A stretch of DNA of 64,000 nucleotides from Cardiocondyla obscurior (GCF_019399895.1 NC_091866.1:3207501-3271500), one strand, 5' to 3'. Positions 25,401-41,600 are shown, numbered from the stretch's first letter. Notes: generated by a model from the letters alone, not told the origin. Program-made: numbers and translations.

Positions 25401-28400
25401 CCAATTTGTAGACATTGAACAAAAAAAAAATAAAAAAAATAAAAATAAAAATAAAAAAATATAAAAAAAAATAAAATAAAATAAAAATTAGCAAAAGCCG
25501 TACCATTGTACTGTACTACCAACTCGTTTAAATATTTTTCGCAGTTGTGATATAACGTTACGCAACGATGCGGTCTTAAATCTAAATAGAATCAAGCAAC
25601 CTGCAACCAGCGTTCCCGACAACTTCCCGAGCCCGGCTAGTGCCGCTGTTTCCTAGATAACGTTCGAGGGTAGGATAGCGGAAATCGAAACAAGCTCGCA
25701 GGAAGTTTCGTGGGGTTTAGCGGTTCGTCGTGAATCCGGCATGTAACCGGTGCATTAAGCCTTCCGGTGCTTCTGGTCATCGCGGAAACGGGTGCCTCCG
25801 TTTCGCCAGGCGAGAAGTTTCGCTGGCCGAGGCGTAAACTCAATTAGTCGTTCCTCGGTACCTTATTATTTGTAAACCACCTTGCTAGAAATTACGCTGT
25901 TCGCTACCGCGATATCGTTAAACGGAAAGCAACAAACGCTGGTCCCGCTTTCAGCCGATAAAAACACAAAGTGGAAACTGAGAAACGTAAATTGATAACC
26001 GTGATAGTCGCGGGGCTTACGTTGAAGAAGGTGCCCTTCGTTAATTAATAAAACGATAAATCTAGAAATAGTTTGCTATTCGATAAATAATTACTGTAAA
26101 TAAATTAACGTCGTATTACTTAAGACATTTCTATTGCGTAATAATATCGATTCTTGCTGTAACGTGAAAATTTCGAATACGCCAGAAATTTCCTAAAACC
26201 ATCGTGCAAAGTATCTAACTTAGAAAAAAAAAAAAAAATTAATTATAAATAAACAATAAATCGAAATCTGTTTCTCCAATGTAAATAAAAATATAAATGC
26301 AAAAGATGCGATTCAAGAGTACGCATTGTCCGGATAGATATTTTCAAGGTAATAACACATATCGCGGAACGTCAATGCACCAAATTATTCAACGAAATTA
26401 ATAATACGTATCGCCGGAAAATACCTTGTGCGGTTATACTTCGTGGTATGTTAATACGCGACTTTCTGTACACAGAAAGAGTAAAGAAAAGGGGGCCATC
26501 CGCGGCTCGCTCACACGCGCGTGCTTTTTCTTCTTTGTCATAGCCCGTGTTCAACAATGAAAATGCATTATGCGCCTTATACGGGGAAATCCATGATCGC
26601 CGATATTTGCGCGGATCAATAAACGCGGAAAGGATTACCTCTGAAGCGCAGAAGCATGAAGGGAGAGGTAGGACAAGAAGTCAGCGGCCAGAATCAAAGG
26701 AAAGCTAGGCGAAGATTCTCGATTAATTCATTGGAAATTCCCAAGGATAAATGAAACTCTTTTCTTTTTTTTTTTTTTCCCCCCGGCACGGCTAGGGAAG
26801 AACGTTCGCGGCTCGAATATCGAGAGCCGTCTCGATATTATCCTTAAAAGCTTCACGATTGTCCGACGCGGCATTCGAGTATCGTTCCGGGTCGACGTTC
26901 TCCGCTATAGGGGAGAAAACGTTATTTAACCCTACGTTAACAGTTTACTTTTTTCCTCTAATATCAATATTGTCATTTGAAACTTTGCCACTGTGAAGCT
27001 AAAATAACTGCGCCGTTAAAGTCGAGCTTGAATTGAAAATGCGACGTTATACCCCCGTAACTCGTATCCGTGCAAAGTAGAAAGGTACGATTTATTATCA
27101 GAAAATTTTTATCGACTTCCCGAGTCGTCGGACGATAAAGAGGAAGTAACTCTAGCTTAACGAGGGGGAAATTGTTTCGAGCCGGAAACGCTTTGCCCTC
27201 TCAAAGCGGCGAGAGCGCATCGGGAACAATATCCCAATGTATTTGGTCGCTTCGGTGATCGTTGCGCGGACGTGGTTATAAGCGTGGTTTAACGAAGCGC
27301 AAAAGGACGCGGTGGCTTAGGCCAAAAGGCAGTGAGCGCGGTGCGAGACAAATATAAAAGAAGAACGTACAGCTTCCTTAGCTCCCGAGGGGTATGGTTG
27401 TTTCTCCTGTTCCTTTCTTTTTCCCCCGGCCAAGGGATTTTCTTATCTCATTATCCTCTTATCTCACGGCGTTCCGATCTCGTTAACGCGTTGCTCCTTT
27501 AAGCGACATTAAGTCCTGTCAGCCGAAAGAGATAAAAAAAGATACAACAGCTACCCCGGTGTTTTGCGATAAGAGTCACTCTCGCGGAAATATTGCCCCC
27601 ATCATCGCAGCGGTGGTGAAAATTCGGAGAACGGTGTAATAAAACACTCGATCCTGCGATATTTTTGCCCGCGATATAATAAATCGTAATTGCGCGTATA
27701 AACATACTATCGTAATAATCCAGAAGCGAGCTCCTTTTTCTAATTTTACAAATCAATCGATTCTCACGTACGAGTAAAATTTTCCCGCAAGCGACCGCGT
27801 ACGCGTCGCAATTTTCGAAAGGTGCCGATAGATAGATATTCGTCCGCCTAATTGGTCCGCTTCTTGGTAATGCACGACGGGTTAAGTAAAGGCTATCCTC
27901 TTACGGGCAGATTGACTGAACGAATTACTGATGCGCGTTAGGTATGCGTTATTATTATCCATTTACAAGGTGACGGCGGCGCGCGATTAATCGCAGCCTT
28001 CGAAAATGACCTCGATATTGATTATATATGCTACCGCCCTTCCCCAACCCTTTAGCACCTTACGACGATGGGACAGTGGACGACGTTTCACACGCGTTTA
28101 GCTAGCGGCCGTGCGGCAGCCAATTAGTACACACTCAGATGAACGCCACGCTTGTGAAACGCCGTCACGTACCTCATTCTCCTACGTTCACACGCGGAAC
28201 TTAACTCTCTTTTGCGGTTCGAACTAACGTAATGAAAATTCCACCGCCGTGTACACGCATTCCTTTTTCCTTTATTTTATCACTGTCGCTCGAATGTAGT
28301 TCAAGGGTCGCCGCAATATACAAAGAATTTCAAGTTCCATTAACTCCGACTATATTTCATTTAATTAGCAAACTTTTCGTCAGCCACATAAATGTTAATT

Positions 28401-30445
28401 AATGGATAAAATAAGATAACTCGAGAGTCAAGAATTTATGAAGCTATCGACGTTAAACCGTCGTGTGTGATTTTCATCTCTTCCCATTTAAAAGAAACAA
28501 ATTTGATTTAAAGCAAGATCTTTATCGCGCGGAAAATACATCATCATCTATCACGCGCCAAAAATCTTTAGTGACGTTATTTTATTTAAATGACGTGTTA
28601 ATATTTGATGTATCGACAAACGTTTCCCTTTTTTTTCTACTTTTTTTTTATGAAACCTTCCCTAACTTCTTGAAAATCAAAAACCCATGATGTCAAGCTA
28701 CCTGCCTACTCGAAACGCGGAGCTTTAAAAGCTGACGTATCAAACAGTTATTTGACTCTACTAGCCAGCTTGACCAGCCCCCCTCAAGCTACTCTCGGCG
28801 ACCTATTTCCAGTAAAGAAACTTTTCAGTAAAGATACATTTCTGATATCTTGACTCGTCCGCGAAACTATCGTTAGTCCAAAAATAATATAAATTACCAA
28901 AAATAGCTCTCGCGTAAATTTTTTCATAAAGAATAAAAAATGATTAAAATAAGAAAAAGAGAAAATAATTGTAGCGCAATTTATAAGTAATCTATCGTTA
29001 TTATTTATAATACGTCATTATCATTATCAAAGTCTATTACAACGTCGTCATCGTATCATCGCATCGTTAAGTCTTAGTATACCGTCGTTATTACCAAAGT
29101 GTAATACGTCTTACTGTTATCAATGTACCAAAGACTTGACTTTTACGGCAAATATACTTTATGTAAAACCTTCGAAAGTCCTCAAAAGTTCATATTAGAA
29201 AGCTCATAAGAGAGACCTTGGCCGGGAATAAAAAAGAAAGAAAAGGCAGGATAGTCCGCGCGCTAAGGTTGTGAAGGGAAGGGACAAATTCGGCTTTAAA
29301 TATAATATCGATACTCACGTCCGAGTCGGCTCCTTTATCAGCTCCCGGGCACGTGAAGGTCACGTATTCGTGACATCGCTTGTGAACGACGAAACTACAG
29401 ACTGAAACACAAGCAGAACGGTGTCCCTAGTTTTCCTCCGCAAGGCATACCACGGGCAAATAGCAGACCCGACGAGATCGGTCTGACCTTCTTACCTTGG
29501 CACTGATATCCCTGTTTCCCGAAGCCCCTGTAACAGCAAACAGAATAAATTCGTCAGCGGGTATCTTATACAAGCAAAGAAGAGTCAATCGCATAAATAA
29601 CTGGCTAACAATCCACGTTTATAAACATTCGAAAGTATCTAGACATTTTTGTCAATTTGAACAAGCTGATACATCTCACGATAATTCAAAGTCATCTCAG
29701 AACTAAAGTTAGTAATTATTGTGCAATTAGAGAGCGCGTTAAAGAAGATTAATTGAAAATATCATATAATATATAATCATATCATATAATATAATTTAAT
29801 AATACGTCGTTTGAATGCAACAGATCGGTGTAGGATGCTTATAGCTGCCTCTCAGATTAATAATAAAAACTGAAATAAAGCGAGAATTATATTCGCGATT
29901 AGAGGCGAAATTTGGCGCAGCGGTCATAAAGTACAATGTAATTTTCGTTTCGCGAATTCTCGGCAGAGCAGTAATTGCATGAGCGATTTATGTTCGTAGG
30001 TGAGGTTCGCGTGATCGTCGTCGGTTTTGCCAAAATAATTTCAACATCGTCCAAGTGGTTCGAATTAAGCGCAGTTAGTAGGTAATGCGTGACGCAATAC
30101 TTATGGCATTGCGCACAGCAATGAAATTATAAGTGGTGCTCGCTAGTTAATCACGAATTATATTTGTACTCTGCGATTAATTCTGAAAACTCCCACTTTC
30201 GAAAAGTGCACAAGGGTTGTCACCGACGTCATCCCATGGATTATAAAGATAATAAATTTAAACAGATGGTAGCGGCAAAAGGGAAAAGAACATTATAATT
30301 ATTCCCTCGATTCTGAAGATGCTTACCGATATTTTTAATTCTTTGAAGGTTAATATTATATGTAAGATACGCGTTTCCCCTTGGCATCTTTCTGATAAAC
30401 ATATAAATCTCCCTTTTTTAACATAAGAATTATCTTCAAAGTATT

Positions 30446-30476
<31 letters not shown>

Positions 30477-31793
30477 GCCAGCAAAAGGAAATTAAATTTC
30501 TACGATATTGAAAAAGAAATTTTTATAAATATCTAAGTAAAAATTAATTTTTGGGTTATAAATTTGAATATATCTAAAAATAAAAATATATTTTAAAAAA
30601 AATCAAATTGTGTAATTAATATACTTTGTACTTTTTATATATTTTTTTCAGTCTTTCTTTTTCAGTTGAACTCTTCGATTAATTTAATATCTTAATCGAC
30701 TGAGCTTTTGCGATATTAATAGTCACATCGTGCGGTGGTGTAAGTAATCCATTTCTGTCGCTACCATCGTGCTCGTTAATTAGCGCAAGCATCCTTTCAC
30801 GTAAATACGGTTATTAAGAGTTGAGCTCTTCTAAAATTTAATAGCGCATTTGCTACGTCAAAGTGTCTAGAACGGACAACAAAGCAAAGATAAGTAGTGC
30901 GGAAAGGTTCGTGCGAGAGTTTACGAATGAGAATTCCCTTCTCATCCTATACGACAGTTCCCTAATCTACGTCGGTACAGAACGAAGCTTCTATGGGCGG
31001 TGCCAGCTACGGATTAACTCTCCTGGCGAAACTTCGACGAACGGATTCTTGAAATGACGACTTTTATCATTACAAAAGTTCTTTTCTCCGTCTTTCGAGA
31101 TCGACTAGTCCCGTGACTCATTGATACGAAAGCAAGGCCCTATTTTCCCGATCGCCAAATCACGAGGATTCTAAACTTCCTGCAAACCTCGAAAACAGTT
31201 ACCTCACGTCGCGAGAGAAACGGCATTTTAATGACACTTCACGTCCCTTGTTAATTCCTCCCCGATCGCTTCGACATTTGTTCGGAATTCCATTTTCTTC
31301 GTCGATCTCGCGCGACTTCCATGAATATAATCACTTACTGCAATTTCACCTATCGAGAGCATTGTGAAACGCATCATTTTGAAATTAAGGATTTTCTAAT
31401 TGCGTGATTTTTGTAAAACGTATAAAGATACAAATTTTATTCTGGATCGTAGAATATCAACTTCGTACGCTTTGAGTGGTGCATATTTTTATGCGACAGC
31501 GAGACACACGCTTCTATGTTACGTGCTATACAATATGCGCAAATATTGACGGTGTCAAGTAGACGCGCTAGTCACCTGGTTCTCCAAGTTCAATTTTTCG
31601 TTTAAAAAGCTCTGCGTGCAAACTGATTACATCGTTATATATATGCATATATGTTGCAACGTCAAATATTATACATTACGGTTCGACGTAATAACGTTAT
31701 CAATTAAAATCTCGTCATCGACTAAATTAAGTACTTTCAAAATGCAACGTCAAACTTAATTTATATGCAAAATATTTATTTCAGAAAAAAACT

Positions 31794-31824
<31 letters not shown>

Positions 31825-34800
31825 CATTTTCGGCCACGTGATCCCCAGCAGCACAGATTTCCTGATTAAGTAAAAATCACTTTGATTCTCTTTCTAGATG
31901 TATGCGATGCTGTTAATTAAATGCCTTAATAAATAAATTAAGTAAAATCTCGATATGCGTTACGTCAAAATTTATCGGGGCTTCCCTCCTCTCGTTATTA
32001 TTACGAACGTAATGTTCGGAACAACGATGTAATAAAGTTACGTCGCTAATCAAAGTTAGTTAACCTTTAAGTCATCCACAAAACGCGCACGAAATTGAAA
32101 CAGCCGCGGATGTATTTCGCGACGAGGGATTTATATTAAACTCGCACACCCGCGCGTTTTGTAAATTGCGAATCATCGCGCGTTCGTTATTTGCTCGATT
32201 CCAGGTTGCATGCAAGCGCGTCCCGTGCACACACGGATGCAATTAACAGCCAGGAGAATATCGTTCCTACATTCAACTAGAAGCCTTTAATTACGCGGAC
32301 GAGCTGCGAATCGAAAAATGTTTGATCGAGCAACGACTGGACGCGGCAAATGTGATAAATCGAATCGGCGAGGAACGCTGCTGAGTGACGTCGAAAGCGA
32401 GTCTTTTTTTCAAGCAGGGCATCTTCCACTGCCATCATTCGCTGCTTGGGAAATATCCGTAATTTCTTCGCTGCCTACCCCCGTACACGCAAATTCCTTT
32501 ACGAAATCAAATTGATTAAATTCTAACGGAGCTTCTTTTTTCTTGCGACGCTCGTAAAATTATTTAAACGATCATTCAAAGTGCACTTTGACGGACCTAG
32601 TCATCGTTGGCCTATCCAATTAAATCGTATCTCGACTAAAATTGAATCACGCAAATATAGTAAATTAAAAAGAAAAAAAAATCTAGTCATCCTTCGTGAA
32701 TTTATAAACGCACGCAAGGTCTCTTTGCATTTTCTGCATCGATTTTCTTCACGGGAAGTATAAGGTACAAAAAGGAAATAAAGAAAAGAGATAGTCAAAA
32801 AAAAAAGTCACAAAGAGTGCTACGATACTTCTTTGATTTTTTTTTTTTTTTTATAAAGAATCGATGCTGATAATTCGAACGTGGCAGCCTTTCTCCATTC
32901 GGACAAAAAAACTATGACTCGTGGGAAATAGCTGAAGAGCAGTAGAATCGCCAGGAGGAAATTAATCGAGGAATCACGAGAAATGGACAGCGAATCGGTT
33001 GAATCACCCGGAAAAAAATTCACTCTGGGTCGTACAATAACGATTCAGTACACAAAGCATCTTCGGCTGACTGTCGTTTCAATTGAATCTTCGGTTACCT
33101 CTGATTTTCACGCCGTGTAACTATTCCAATAAAGTTAACTGGATTTTAACTCTTCTACATTTTTTTTTATTTTCCCTTCCTACTTTTCTCCCTGGACAAA
33201 TTTATTTTTAAGAAGTTAACTCCGGTATGTCGCCAGAAAAATTATACGTATTTACTCGTTGTAACAGAGTTTAAAATACGAAATATATATTTATTTTTTT
33301 TATAACACCAGCTACGAATTTAGGTATATATTTTATGGCATAATAAATACTTTAAGCATCTCTTGCTCCTTTAAATATACGTAATTAAAATTTATATTTA
33401 AGCATCAATTATATTTAATTCTTTAGAAAGATTACGAAAGCTACAAATAATTCATCTAATCGACGGGTACCATATTCACCAATTATAGGTTCGTAATATT
33501 ACCGAAAATAATATTCGTCATATAAATTCTTTTACAGCGCGCTCACCTTCGTGCAGAACAAAACAAAGCTCGGTCGGGCGACCTCACGCGACTACGAGAT
33601 CATGACTCCCGCATTCCTTTACCAGTGATATAACGGTACGCAGAAAAGCTGTACGGAATAATAAAAATAAAGCAAATATTTTCTCTCGCGGCACAAAGTG
33701 AGAAACGATTAACAGTGCAGAAAAACGGCACTGATCAAGGAACGATAAAACGTTTACATTTCTTTTTTCTTCTTTATTTAATAAAGACTATTGTTTCTTC
33801 TGCGTAAGCTGATCGATGATTAATTTTAGTGCTGTCGGCCGCAGATTTTCCGCGATCAGGTCGTACGCGTTTATCGCATTACTGCTGCGTAGCGGGCGAG
33901 CGATAAGCAGAAACTCATGGCGCGGGACGACATCGTTCCTTACGGGCATGATGCCTACTTTATTTCTACTCCCGTGCCGCCGTCAGCGACAGACCGGGCC
34001 ATGTGTGCGTATCGCGCGCGCGGTCCCGGCCGATTACGCAACGATTACCGACCTACGACACTCGCGGGACCTACGACAATAATCTCGGCGGCGTACGTTG
34101 CTCGCGCGCGCGGCAGTGCACCGGCTATTGCTACGCGCAAAGATTATCTCACGTACCGGATCTTTATACGCGCCAAAAAATAATTAAACTTTATATTATA
34201 TTTAAGTATATATTTATAGTATACGTACATACTTGATTCGATATTAATTAAGCGAAATTTTCAAACAGGATTTAAATCTGAATTACGAAAAATTCTACGC
34301 GGCGTGTTCGGAAGAGCAAATTTTAAATATGCCATTTTTTATTTTTTCATAATTTTTTTCGGGAAAGCACGTTTCGAAATCTCGGAGAGTACATCATGTT
34401 TCGCAAACTTCGCAGTCTGCCCATTTCGATAGATGGATCGGACGTTACGAGCCGCTCATGGAAATAATTCGATAAAGTCATCGTGGAAAATGTGTGGACA
34501 AAATCCGTGGTAAATCGCGATCGGATGTTGCCTGCGATGCAACAATTGCACCGATGAATACGGAAGCTCCTAAAATTCATTGCACGCGCGGGTTTATTTC
34601 GGCCCACGTTCCATATCGCGGGCGCAATTATTCCCGGACATTTATTAATGACGTCGTTAATGACACGTAACGCGACGAGGGTCCGTTATAAAAAGAATCG
34701 TTCACGTCGATTGACGGTTTGCTGACAACGAATTGCCAACGAAAGCACTCTCTCTACGAAGTGACGCCGGACATGGTACTTGCAGCGAGAATAAATAAAT

Positions 34801-35611
34801 CTCGCATTGACGCTGCACCCCACTAACGGTTAAACGACCTCGTAAGCATCTATCCGAAGCTACAAAGAACTCTTTTTCTCGAACACGTCTATTAATCTAA
34901 GCTAAGTATGTGCCAAAATAGCACTTGGCCGAGATCGGTCAAGCAGTTTGATCTCCAACATTCGTTACGTGTTCCAACGACATTAAATGAAGAGCATTAA
35001 AAAGATACCGATCTGCTGTAAATAAGCTGTCATTAAAAACCTATTAATTTCATTCCTACTAATTAAGTTTCGGATCGTATAATTCCTCGATTTTCTTATT
35101 AAAGACAAAATATTGTAAACGTGACGAACGTTAGTAACGATAAAGTTGACGTGTATACACTTTCTGTAAAAACTATTAATTCTCTCTGTCTCTCTCTCTC
35201 TTTTTTTTTGTCGTATTGATGTTATTGTTTTTGATTGTTATGGAAATGACATATATTATAAATGCATGTCCAGTACACGTTCTAAATGTCGCTCTCGTTC
35301 GCGTCAGAGAGATATATATGGTAAGTCAAAACGTCTACTAGACAGTATAACAGACGAATAGTTTGGCCGCTCGCCAGACACTCTCGGCAATTATCCGGTA
35401 CCCATTTCTCGCCGTTGGATACACGACACAATAGAGGATAAAAAGAGAAAATAGAGACGTAGCGATCTCACATCTTTCACAGTTGTGAGGTAAAAATAAC
35501 TGCGCTTTCGTCGCACTAATACAAAGTAAATGAACCAACCCGTGGCGATTCAATTCTTTTGATGATTTAAGTACCTGAGTTAAAGAGATGCAAGCTTTAA
35601 AAAAAAATCAC

Positions 35612-35642
<31 letters not shown>

Positions 35643-38600
35643 AAAAAACTTTAAGGGACCTAAATTAATTTTAATTCCGTTTCTCAAATCTAAATTCCAC
35701 GTGCTAATTGCGGACACTTATATTAAAGTACCTTTGACATCTAAAAACAATTTTCGAAAAAGGAGAACAAGATGAAATAAGCGACAAAGTCGGCAAAGAG
35801 AGGATTCCAATTAATAGAACTCTGTGCCGAGTCCCGCTTTTTCGCCGGTTCCGTGAATCTTGATAATTAGAAGGCGAGGTGCGGTGGTTAATAGACACGA
35901 TAATAAGAAATTAATTGCCGACCGATATGTGAGATAATGATTATAATATTTAAATCCTGAAATGCGAGCGCTTTTTTCTAATTCTTTTGCGGCGTATAAT
36001 ACGATCTTGATTAAAAGTATATTCTTTATTTATATTAATATTATAGTTTCAAAAGTTTTATATATAGAAAGAAGGAGAGAGCGAAAGAAAGAAAGAGAGA
36101 AAGGGAGAGAAAGAAAGAGGAAAAGGGAAAAAAGGTGATTATCAGTAGCGCTCAAGTTATATTTAGCCATTACATAGAGTACTGCAGACACAAAGTGACC
36201 CAGTTGCATATATTAAAAGTATCGCGCACTTTGAAAAATGTGTTTCGCAGAAAATGGCGTTTCTCTGGTCCACGCAAAAATTAATTTAGCTGTAATATTA
36301 ACTGAACGTTTGCCCATCTAACAACGTATGTTTACGTTAGATTTATATTAGATCTAACCGTGGCGCCCGCACGCGGGTTGCGGCCGCGCGATTTAATTAC
36401 ATTAAAACACAATGTAACAAATATATTTCACCGACTTACGCGCCTTATCGCGTATTTATCGTTCGCATTGTGCGGCACCGCGACGTAGCCGTATTGTAGA
36501 AAATAATGCGACGTAAACTCGGAACACCGATACTGCAGACCGCCGGTAAGAGCCACGGTAACAGTGGAGGTGAAGCGGGAAATAAGCGCTGGCCTTCGTC
36601 GGACGATATAAATATCGCGATTCAGCCCAACTCTCGCGCTGTCTTCGGAGTCACGAAAACAATGAATGGCCGAGTGAAATTTCTGACGAAGGGAGACTCA
36701 ACAGGCAGTTCGCTGGCCTCCCGCCAACACGCGGGGCAATTCATATCGATCACGATCAACGGCGGCAGTTATACCCAGTTGAGAAATTAATCGCCGCAAC
36801 GCGGTAAATAACTCGGATAAATCAAGGCGCTGCGCGACAACCTGCCCGTACGTCGGATCGGAAAGTAAACGCTGAGCGTTAATTTACGAAATTAAAAAGA
36901 AGTCATTTACCGTACTTTATCGCGAGTAAAAATCAAATCGGTTGAGGTATTCGGACAAGACAAACGTCTCCAGTGAACGGTAGGCTCTTCGGTCGAATAT
37001 TGTTCCTACCATTCTGTTCGAACGCGAGTGTCAAATTATATCCACGTGCAGGCGGGATTTAAACTCGCTCCGAAAATAGATATCGCGATACGCGCCCGTG
37101 AGAGCCTGTCGCGTCACGTACGGCATGCACGCTTGTATATTAATATAAAAGAGACGGGAAAGCCGGGCTGGAAACCTTCTTGAATATAGGGAGACGGAAA
37201 GGCATCGAGTGCACCCCGAGGTACGTCGCGTCATTCCGAGCCGTTATGTAACGCGGGAGGCAAATCCGGCAGCATCCCCCTCCCCCCCGCTCGGCAGTGT
37301 ATAAGCCGAATGGGGTGGCGGGAGCGATACGACAGGATTCTCGCGAATTTCTGAGGTATGGCCGGGATTACGGGAATCCGTGTCCTGATATTCAGTAATC
37401 CTAAATACGAGCGCATACGCGCTAAGAAGGAAAATGTAGGTGGAAGACGAGAGGCGGAAAGAAGCGGGCGAGAGGACGGGTTCTGAAGATTACGACCAGC
37501 AGTACAATGCCGCTTTACGCGTCGCGCGATAATATAACGGACGGGCATACTCCCGGCCCCGCTTTTTCTTCGACAAGCAAATTGCACGCCCGACACCTGG
37601 AAAGACGGCGGGCGTTTCTCATAAATAAAACCGCGCGAGGATAAATTTTGCGCGTTGTTATACGCCGCGCGGCCGCAAATGAAACGCGAACGAAACGGAC
37701 GGGACGCGGTGGTCTCCTCGCCGTTGCACTTAGTTCGCGCATAAGCATAAAAGCTCGCCTCCACTTCTTCATTTGCGACGTGCATCAGACGCGGCAAATG
37801 TTTCATCGTTTATCGTTATACCAGCGGCACTGTCGGAACCGCCGGGAATAAAAGAGACACGAGAGACGATCTATCTCGAGAAATACGTCATTCCGCTTAA
37901 AGTATACCGTTATTCAACTTCCTGTGTCCGAGTCGTCATAAATTTGGTGAACTCGGATTTCCGAAACTCAAGCTCTCGCTAAGAGGAATGTAAAGAAGCC
38001 TCGATAAAGTTACGCAGACGCGCGGGTACAGAAATTTATTACATCTCCTTTCTTCTAATTTCTCGCGCAATGCATAATTTATAAGACGGAAGATAATAAA
38101 TTAAAGTGAATATACGTATTAAAATGTATTTTTAGAAAAAGTTAAAAAAGTCCAGACAGAAAAAATTGAAAGGCAAAAAATACAAATTTCCTCTTTTTTT
38201 TTTTAAACATATATTGCCGCGACATGTGCTTTCTGTATTCGTTATTTATAATTGGTACTCTTGAATAAACGAAACAATGCGATTAATTTTAATGGTAAAA
38301 AATATTTAAAAAAATAAAAAAAAATTTTACCTTTCCTAACAAGTGCATAATTACTATCGAATCAATATCCATTGTTTGATAATAAAAATACAATTTCAGT
38401 ATAAACTCTGCCATTTATTCGACGGATGCTAGTCATCTCTCTTATTATGTCAAGTGTGCACGTCATTTCTGAGTGAATGTGCACACGTAAATCTTTCGGA
38501 ATAATTATAAATACATATAATTGCGCGACAATAAACTGGGGAGGAAAAAGAGGGGCTATTTATCCAACAGCGATCGAGCCATTAATGATTGTTTAACAGA

Positions 38601-41600
38601 GCTAATCCCAAATCACGTGGAAAATTTCTCACGGGATATAATTTAGGTCGTCGAGGAAAGAGTTTTGTCCGGCACCGCGCGGTTGTAATCTCGAATTCTC
38701 TTCCCGATAGAATAACATCCATGACGTGATGCTGGGCGAAGAGTTATCCTTTCGATCGCGACAGCTTGCGAACACTTGCGCCGATCAGGCCAAAGAAAAG
38801 CAAGGGACTCGCCTCGGAAACTTCGATTTTTCGTGATTAACTTTTTACAGCGCTGGCTACCCGACGGATGTGCTTTTCGTATCCGGCATACATCTTTTAC
38901 GCGAATCCACGCGGCAGGGGGAGAAAAAAAAGCAGGAAGATTTAAAATGTCAAAAATAAACCCACGTTACGAATACAACTTCAATTGAGATTATTAAATT
39001 ATCGTGCAATTCGCGACACACGTCGGAATGCAGATGAAACGAAATTTACTCGATAATTTTGTTTTTTCTTCTTCTTTTTTTTTTTTATTTTCATCGAATA
39101 ATCGTCAAATAAAAAAATTTAATTATTATTTTATTTCTACAGAGCCCGAGATATTTCAAAACTATGAGATTAAAAAGACTCGACTGTAAAAGACGATAAG
39201 AATCTACCGTTGTACGTCGAAAGAAACTCCATTTCACGCAATGTTTACGTCGCTGATGAACCTTGGTTGCCAACCGATCGGATTGACTGAAACTACTGAA
39301 AGGATGAAGGGTGGGTCTATCTACGAAGTCAAGCTGAAGCGACGGTGGACGGATACAAAGTCGCGCGCAACTCATTTCCGTAGTCGATGAGATGTCAAAC
39401 CACTCTCGATGCCGATTGATACGACGATTGATCAATTCCAGCGCTCGCGTACGCGGCGTATTACGATTTCACTGATCAGCGACGGGTAATCCGTGGAAGA
39501 AAATTCCTGATTTGTTGTCAGAAAAATGCCTATTTACGTTATACGAGGAAAGCCTGCGTTATAATCAACCCAGTTTCAATTTTTCTACGCCATCCGCCGT
39601 ATTCTCGTAATATTCGACATGATAGGCTGTCACGAACGATCCTTGACGATAATGAACGATGATCTAGGAATACGAAGTTGATCGACTAAAAGGAGAACCG
39701 TTCCGAAGATTGTTCTTTTTTTTTTTTTTTTTTTTTCCCATTAATATTTTAGCTTTCAGTCGCGAACTTTTCATTGTCAATAACGATCAGTGAAAAAACT
39801 TCAATGCCTCAGACATGACAATATGAAATATTACTAGCTGCGACAATTCTTGAAATTTTCTATTGGAGTAAAATATTGGGAAACAGAAGATAACTGCGTC
39901 CCGAAAAGAATAAATATTCACGAAAGAAAAAGAATTCTTTATCTGTATATACAGCACTTTATATACAAATACAAAGAATATGATAAGAAAAAGAATTATT
40001 TATTTATTTTAAAATTTATTTTTAAAATATTTTTACTGAATTTCTTTTCACGCGGGAGAGAGACACGATAAAAAAAGCCACGTGAAAGATAAAAAATATA
40101 TAAAAAAAATTTAACATTTATTTATTCTGATTTAATTAGTAAGTAATGCGGTCATGGTCGTCGTTACAAAGTGCGTGGCAGGTGCACGCTCGTTCAAAAT
40201 CATACGAAGGTCAAGGCGTTATACGTAACATTATACACCTTTATCGCATGCAAGCATAACAATACTCACGACATGTATACCGCGGTTGGCAACATTTAAC
40301 GTAGTAAAATATCTAAAGGAATTCTTAATTTAAAGAAGTGTTGCAGCTTTATTGTTTCGAATTTATTATTCGACACATTAAGAATAGTGTTTTTTTTTTA
40401 GAGCGTAAACTTTTCGATTACTGTATTCAATTATAAGTTCTTATTTACGAACTCGCGATTGGACTCGTTACATAGATGATATTTTATCGAATTAAATGAA
40501 CGTTATTATCGTTTGCCGAAATAAACAATAATGATGGAAATTTTATAATTCTATTCGAATGCAGTTTATATTTTCTAGCTTATTTTTTTTATATTACGAT
40601 GTACCAGATTCCAATCTTTTATACCAGTTCTACATTGCGATTTTCGTCAACGTTTGAAATAAAATTGCAAAATTGAGAATCACACAGAATGATGCGAGGC
40701 GAAGCGATCTTCGTGAAAATGTTATGAAAACGTTCTTACAGAGGCACTACTGAGCGAGGCAATCTTTATGAAAATATTGTAAAGCAACCAAGTAATGAAA
40801 TAAATACAAATTAAATTTATGTAACACTAAAAGACCTTTTCACGCTTATATTTCACAATGCGTAAGCTTCCAATTTAATTGCTGAATATTTCAAAATAAA
40901 TTATTCGCTAAAAATTTTGCACAAAACCTATCCTCAAAGATATTATAAAAATAAATTTCCGGGTAAAATTGTAGATTTTATATAATATCAAACTCCAATT
41001 CTACGAATTTTATATCATGGATGTAAAGTAAAATAAAATGTAATCAATATTGAACGATACAAGAAAATTGCTGAACCATTTCCACACAACAGGAGATACA
41101 TCGGCATTGTGGGATATTATAAAATAATGGATGTTAAAGTTTAGATCATTTTTATAACTCGTCTGCTTTTCCTACTTTCGCGCTTCTTCCTTTTTTATTA
41201 AACGTAAAAAAAAATTTCTTTTTTCTTTGCATCACACGCAGAATTATTTATTAATACGCGACTATACGTATATAAATGTACGAGTTAATATTTAGTAGAA
41301 ATTGGGCGCGAGTTAAAATTTAAAATAAACGTTTCCGGATGGATTGAGCGCGAAATCTTTCGTGGTATCTCGTCTCTTTTACAGACAGAAATACGAATGA
41401 GTAGTAAGGCCGCGTACTACGACGTACAATACCGTATTCATTGAATAAAGAATATAAGGAAGGAACGTAAGAGAAAAACTGTTATCGTTTTGCTTCTGTT
41501 ACCTACGTTATTCGTGTAATGTATATCGTTGTGTGTATTATTAGTGTTGGCAGCCAAAAGATAAATGTGGAAGCCTTTTATATAATTTCGCTGCTTAGAA

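Noticed and set aside
35612..35640. Long poly(A) as a retrotransposon tail
   Set aside because: No upstream element body, coding remnant or target-site duplication is recognisable. Similar runs are scattered throughout, so simple-sequence slippage is enough.
37231..37806. 191-codon minus-strand open frame
   Set aside because: It lies in CpG-rich DNA, has Arg/Ser-rich biased composition, shows no domain and overlaps other long frames.
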